A DNA stretch of 64,000 bases from an uncultured Bryobacterales bacterium (GTDB lineage: Bacteria; Acidobacteriota; Terriglobia; Bryobacterales; UBA6623), in contig OY282420.1 of the NCBI GenBank assembly GCA_958295955.1, forward strand, positions 2,432,435-2,496,434. Reading direction: 5' to 3'. The position numbers and the translations under genes were made by a program. Under the pieces are notes generated by a model. The model was not told the origin of the DNA, did no database searches, and saw nothing but the letters and a program-made list of their open reading frames with translations. Positions 60,611 through 64,000 of this stretch are shown here, in pieces (the first letter of the stretch is position 1; every line of letters begins with the position of its first letter).

Positions 60611-61429
60611 ATGGCATTCGCTGGGAACGTTCCGGGGCGCCACTTTTTGCGCTACCTGCGCCGGGACCGCAGCCTGGTTTACCAACTTGTCCGGCGGGAC
60701 TTCGAGCAGCGCTACGTCGGCTCGATTATCGGCTGGCTTTGGGGCGTGATTCACCCGCTCGTTTTGCTGGCGGTTTATACCTTCGTCTTCAGCTACGCGT
60801 TCGGGCAGAAACTGCCCAAAGGCGAAGTAACCGACAACTATCCGCTGTTTTTATTTGCCGGAATGCTGCCGTGGCTGCTGTTTTCCGAAACTTTGACGCG
60901 CTCGGCGCCGGCGCTCGTCGATTACGCCAACCTCATCAAAAAAAGCGTTTTTCCCTCGGAAGTCGTGCCGCTCGGCATTCTGCTCTCCGCGGCGGTCAGT
61001 CACCTGATTTCGGTTCTCGTTTTGATCGCCGCCGCGCTCTTCTGGATTCGAGAATTGCACGCGACGCTGCTGATCTTGCCGCTGTTCGTGCTCCTGCTGG
61101 GCCTGTTGAGCCTGGGACTGGCCTGGATCGCGGCGGGGCTCCAGGTCTATCTGCGCGACACGACCCAGGTGTTGACGGTGATGCTGACCGCGTGGTTCTG
61201 GTTGACTCCGATCTTCATCCCGGAGAGCTTCTTCCGGGGAAAGATGGACTTCGTCTTGACCTGGAACCCCATCGCCTTCGTAGTGCGCGGTTACAGGGAT
61301 ACGATCCTGGGCGGCCGGCTGCCCGCGGCCGGCGACCTGTCGGCCCTGACTCTGTTTGCGGTCGGCGTGTTTCTGGCTGGAGCGCTGTTCTTCCGCCATG
61401 CCAAGCGGGGATTCGCGGACGTGATGTAG
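60611..61429 (+). CDS. wzm: Polysaccharide ABC exporter permease (Wzm/TagG type)
   Basis: 272 residues with six TM segments. The N-terminal cytoplasmic helix LVRRDFEQRYVGSIIGWLWGVIHPL, then FLFAGMLPWLLFSE, and a C-terminal TWNPIAFVVRGYRDTI are typical of the ABC-2 polysaccharide and teichoic-acid exporter family. With the Wzt protein it would move an undecaprenyl-linked O-antigen-like chain to the outer leaflet. It lies 68 bp before wzt, which has its own -10-like box. Confidence 0.9.
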   Translation: MAFAGNVPGRHFLRYLRRDRSLVYQLVRRDFEQRYVGSIIGWLWGVIHPLVLLAVYTFVFSYAFGQKLPKGEVTDNYPLFLFAGMLPWLLFSETLTRSAPALVDYANLIKKSVFPSEVVPLGILLSAAVSHLISVLVLIAAALFWIRELHATLLILPLFVLLLGLLSLGLAWIAAGLQVYLRDTTQVLTVMLTAWFWLTPIFIPESFFRGKMDFVLTWNPIAFVVRGYRDTILGGRLPAAGDLSALTLFAVGVFLAGALFFRHAKRGFADVM

Positions 61430-61497
61430 GGCCGCTAACGCGGCCGCCGAGTTTTGCCGCGGATAACCGCAAGGTAAAATAGAGCAACGCCCCGCTT

Positions 61498-62808
61498 GTG
61501 ACGCCCGTCGCCTTCCATTCGGTATCCAAGAGCTACCCGATCTACCGCAGACCCGTGGATCGGCTGAAGGAGCTTGCCACGTTTAACCGCGCCGAGTTTC
61601 ACGGGAATCACTGGGCGTTGCGGGACGTTTCGTTCGAGACGAAGCGCGGCGACACGCTGTGCCTGATCGGAGAAAACGGCTCGGGCAAGAGCACGTCGCT
61701 GCAACTCGCCGCGAGAATTTTCGAACCGACGGGCGGAGCGGTGGAAGTACACGGCCGGGTTTCCGCGCTGCTGGAGTTGGGCGCGGGATTCAACCCCGAG
61801 TTCAGCGGCCGCGACAACGTGTTTCTGAGCGGTACGATTCTGGGCCTTTCCACCGCGGAAATCAAGCGGCGTTTCAGCGAGATCGAGCAGTTCGCGGAAA
61901 TCGGCGACTTCATCAACCGCCCGGTCAAGACGTATTCTTCGGGGATGCTGGTTCGGCTGGCGTTTTCGGTCGCGATCAACGTCGACCCGGATATCCTGCT
62001 CGTTGACGAGGCGCTTTCGGTCGGCGATCACTATTTCAGGCAGCGCTGCCTGCGCAAGGTTCACGAGTTGCGCCGCAAGCAGGTAACGATCCTCTTCGTT
62101 TCGCACGCGATGGGCGACGTGCAGGCCATCGGCACGAAGGCGGTATGGCTGGAAGGGGGGCGGGTGGTCGAGCAAGGCTCTCCGCAAAAGGTAGTGCGCA
62201 GCTATCTGCACCGCATGACCGAAAAGGACGCGGCCTATCTGCGGCGCAGAGGCGCGCCGGCCGGCGCGCCGGCGCCGGCCGCGGTGACGGCGCCCGAGGT
62301 CGTCGAGACGATCCCCAACGTGGACACCCGCCGCGGCAACCGGCGCGCCGAGGTGATCGGCATCGCGGCGCTCGACCCCGCCGGGAACGCGCTGCACCTG
62401 CTCGAACCCGGCCGTCCGTTGATTCTGCGCATCAGCGTTCGCGCCCACGAACGGATCGAGACGCCGAACGTCGGCTTTACGATGCGCAACCACCTGGGAC
62501 TCGATTTCGCCGGCAGCAATGCCCTGCGCGAGGGGCATCCTCTGCCGCCGATGAACCCCGGCGACATCTATACGGTCGATTTTCATCTCGATTTGCCCGA
62601 GCTATACCCGCGGGAGTTCTCATTCTCGCCGGCGATCGTGGACGGCGATCTCAGGGAATTCGAGGTGTGCGACTTGATCGACAACGCCCTCGTCGTCCCG
62701 ATGGCCGGCAGCGGCAGGGAAGTTTACGGCTACATCCATCTGCCCTGTCAGGTGCGCGCCAATGCCCGCCTCGCCGGCAACGCGGCCGAGGCTCCGGTTG
62801 CAACATGA
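61498..62808 (+). CDS. wzt: Polysaccharide ABC exporter ATPase with C-terminal carbohydrate-binding domain (Wzt)
   Basis: 436 residues. The NBD (to about 245) has Walker A GENGSGKST at 58-66, signature YSSGMLVRLAF, Walker B ILLVDEALSVGD and the His switch FVSHAMGD. An Ala/Pro linker (about 250-275) leads to a Wzt_C domain (GIAALDPAGNALHLLEPGRPLILRI to the end) that in O9a-type systems recognises the finished chain's terminal cap. GTG 61498 lies 17 nt after TAAAAT (61475-61480). The stop overlaps the glycosyltransferase gene (ATGA). Confidence 0.9.
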   Translation: MTPVAFHSVSKSYPIYRRPVDRLKELATFNRAEFHGNHWALRDVSFETKRGDTLCLIGENGSGKSTSLQLAARIFEPTGGAVEVHGRVSALLELGAGFNPEFSGRDNVFLSGTILGLSTAEIKRRFSEIEQFAEIGDFINRPVKTYSSGMLVRLAFSVAINVDPDILLVDEALSVGDHYFRQRCLRKVHELRRKQVTILFVSHAMGDVQAIGTKAVWLEGGRVVEQGSPQKVVRSYLHRMTEKDAAYLRRRGAPAGAPAPAAVTAPEVVETIPNVDTRRGNRRAEVIGIAALDPAGNALHLLEPGRPLILRISVRAHERIETPNVGFTMRNHLGLDFAGSNALREGHPLPPMNPGDIYTVDFHLDLPELYPREFSFSPAIVDGDLREFEVCDLIDNALVVPMAGSGREVYGYIHLPCQVRANARLAGNAAEAPVAT

Positions 62809-64000
62809 CCAAGCTCCGCGCCTGGATGCGGACTTTGGCCGAGTTCGCTTTCCTCCTGGTCGTCGTTCCCGTTCTATTGCCGGCGATCGCTGCGCTGCTG
62901 TTCGTGCTGGACGGGCTGGCCGGCTTGCGGCGCAAGAAGCGCTCGCCCGCGCCGCGTCCGGTTGCGCAGGGCGCCGCGACTGTGGTGATCCCGACCTGGA
63001 ACGGGAAAGAGCATCTGGCGCGCAACCTGCCGTCCGTCGTCAAGGCGGCGGCGGCGCATCCGAACCATGAAATTCTGGTGGTCGATAACGCATCCGACGA
63101 CGGCACGGTCGAGTTCCTGGCGCGGGAGTTCCCCTCGGTTCGGGTGCTCGAAATGGGCCGCAATCTGGGCTTCGGCGGCGGCTCGAACGCAGCCGTCAGC
63201 GCCGCCAAAAACGACATCGTCGTCCTGCTGAACAACGATATGCGGGTCGAGCCGGACTTTCTGCAGCCGCTCATCGACGGCTTTCGCGACTCCCGAATTT
63301 TTTCGGTTACCGCGCAGATATTTTTCTCCGATCCGAGCAAGCGCCGCGAGGAGACGGGGCTGGCGATGGGCCGCTGGGTGAACGGCGGCATCCATCTGAC
63401 GCACGTCGTCGATGACGCGGTAACCGAGCTTTTCCCCACGTTTTACGGCGGCGGCGGCTCGACGGCCTACGACAGGCGCAAGTTTCTGGAACTCGGGGGC
63501 TTCGACGAGCTGCTGGCGCCCTTTTACGTCGAAGACGTCGACCTCGGCTACATGGCTTGGAAGCGCGGTTGGATCAACATGTATGCGCCGGACAGCGTCG
63601 TCTATCACGAGCACCGGGGCACGATCGGCAAGCACTTTTCGGAAGCGTACATCGCCGCCGTAGTGCAGAAAAACCGGCTGCTGTTCGTGTGGAAGAACAT
63701 CCACGAAAAGGGCCGCTTGCTCGGTCATTTCTTTTGGCTTTACGCCGGCTTGTGGGCCGGCTTTCTGCTCGGTCCGGCGCCGCAGCGGCCGTCCGGCGGC
63801 GGGTTCCGACTGGCCGCGCGGCAACTGCCGATGCTGTTGCGGCGGCGCGCGGCGGCGCGCGACCCGGCCGCGATCAGCGACACCGAGGCGTTTTGCCGGC
63901 CGCTTGGAGGCTACTTCCGCGACCGTTACCATCGCTTCGAACCGAAGCCTGCTGCGCAGCTCAACGTCTTGTTCGTGGCGCCGTATCCGATTCATCCTCC
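62805..64000 (+). CDS. Two-domain glycosyltransferase, GT2 plus start of a GT-B domain (partial)
   Basis: ATG 62805 opens a frame that runs past the window edge (398 codons seen). A TM helix lies at about 13-40. The GT2 domain follows: ATVVIPTWNGKEHL, ILVVDNASDDGT, LLNNDMRVEPDF (DxD-type metal site NND), GGGGSTAYDRRKF and FYVEDVDLGYMAWKRG, resembling rhamnosyl- or N-acetylglucosaminyltransferases. After a linker of about 70 residues the last codons read LNVLFVAPYPIHP, the opening strand and glycine-loop region of a GT4-type GT-B enzyme. It extends the chain exported by Wzm-Wzt. Confidence 0.85.
   Translation, partial: MTKLRAWMRTLAEFAFLLVVVPVLLPAIAALLFVLDGLAGLRRKKRSPAPRPVAQGAATVVIPTWNGKEHLARNLPSVVKAAAAHPNHEILVVDNASDDGTVEFLAREFPSVRVLEMGRNLGFGGGSNAAVSAAKNDIVVLLNNDMRVEPDFLQPLIDGFRDSRIFSVTAQIFFSDPSKRREETGLAMGRWVNGGIHLTHVVDDAVTELFPTFYGGGGSTAYDRRKFLELGGFDELLAPFYVEDVDLGYMAWKRGWINMYAPDSVVYHEHRGTIGKHFSEAYIAAVVQKNRLLFVWKNIHEKGRLLGHFFWLYAGLWAGFLLGPAPQRPSGGGFRLAARQLPMLLRRRAAARDPAAISDTEAFCRPLGGYFRDRYHRFEPKPAAQLNVLFVAPYPIHP

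Noticed and set aside
1-64000. tRNA, rRNA, CRISPR array or insertion sequence
   Set aside because: No cloverleaf, rRNA-like stretch, spaced repeat array or transposase gene with inverted repeats was seen; short tRNAs could still be missed by eye.

Overview
The window looks like a chromosomal segment of a GC-rich Gram-negative member of the Acidobacteriota, most likely near Bryobacterales/Solibacter. The evidence is an Oar-like TonB-dependent receptor with an N-terminal carboxypeptidase-regulatory domain, a PSD1-type c-heme/DUF1549/DUF1553 protein paired with a DUF1501 protein, the bacillithiol gene bshC, MacB-type permeases and many Tat- or Sec-exported enzymes. This placement is inference from gene content. 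I saw no rRNA, tRNA, CRISPR array or insertion sequence.

Layout. 1-9.5 kb: the tail of hpf and rapZ, then a convergent HAD phosphatase / OsmC-family pair. The OsmC gene has an in-frame TGA exactly at its catalytic Cys position and a SECIS-like hairpin just downstream, so I read it as a selenoprotein. A membrane protein, a housekeeping-type sigma-70 factor, a C-terminal processing protease, a sugar-binding lipoprotein, rocD and a FadR-type regulator follow. 9.8-18 kb: a tightly overlapping run (PP2C phosphatase, K+ channel, nnr, tsaE), then ruvA, ruvB, a deoxynucleoside kinase and a membrane protein. 18-30 kb: exported amidase, Na+ symporter, cbiX, a KdgD-like aldolase, a Tat-exported D-threonine-aldolase-like enzyme, a GT-C glycosyltransferase, a DUF547 protein, an outer-membrane barrel with a small Cys-rich secreted protein, bshC and a zinc-ribbon membrane protein.

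30-48 kb: a TolC-like protein, phosphohexomutase plus nucleotidyltransferase, a MetE-like protein, yraN, rlmN, a five-gene export operon (secreted protein, HlyD adaptor, TPR protein, MacB-type permease, TolC), a PQQ-propeller protein, a flavin reductase, thrS and pyrF. 48-64 kb: a higBA toxin-antitoxin pair, a short beta-carbonic anhydrase, the Oar receptor followed by the PSD1/DUF1501 pair, a stranded pair of Mu-like phage genes, a secreted TPR protein, and a polysaccharide export cluster (DapA-like protein lacking catalytic residues, Wzm, Wzt, two-domain glycosyltransferase) that runs off the end.

Two window-wide patterns stand out. Genes are packed, with ATGA/GTGA/TTGA overlaps. Many genes carry a TAnnnT -10-like hexamer only 6-12 nt before an ATG, GTG or TTG start with no Shine-Dalgarno sequence, which suggests extensive leaderless or near-leaderless transcription; I used this to choose several starts.
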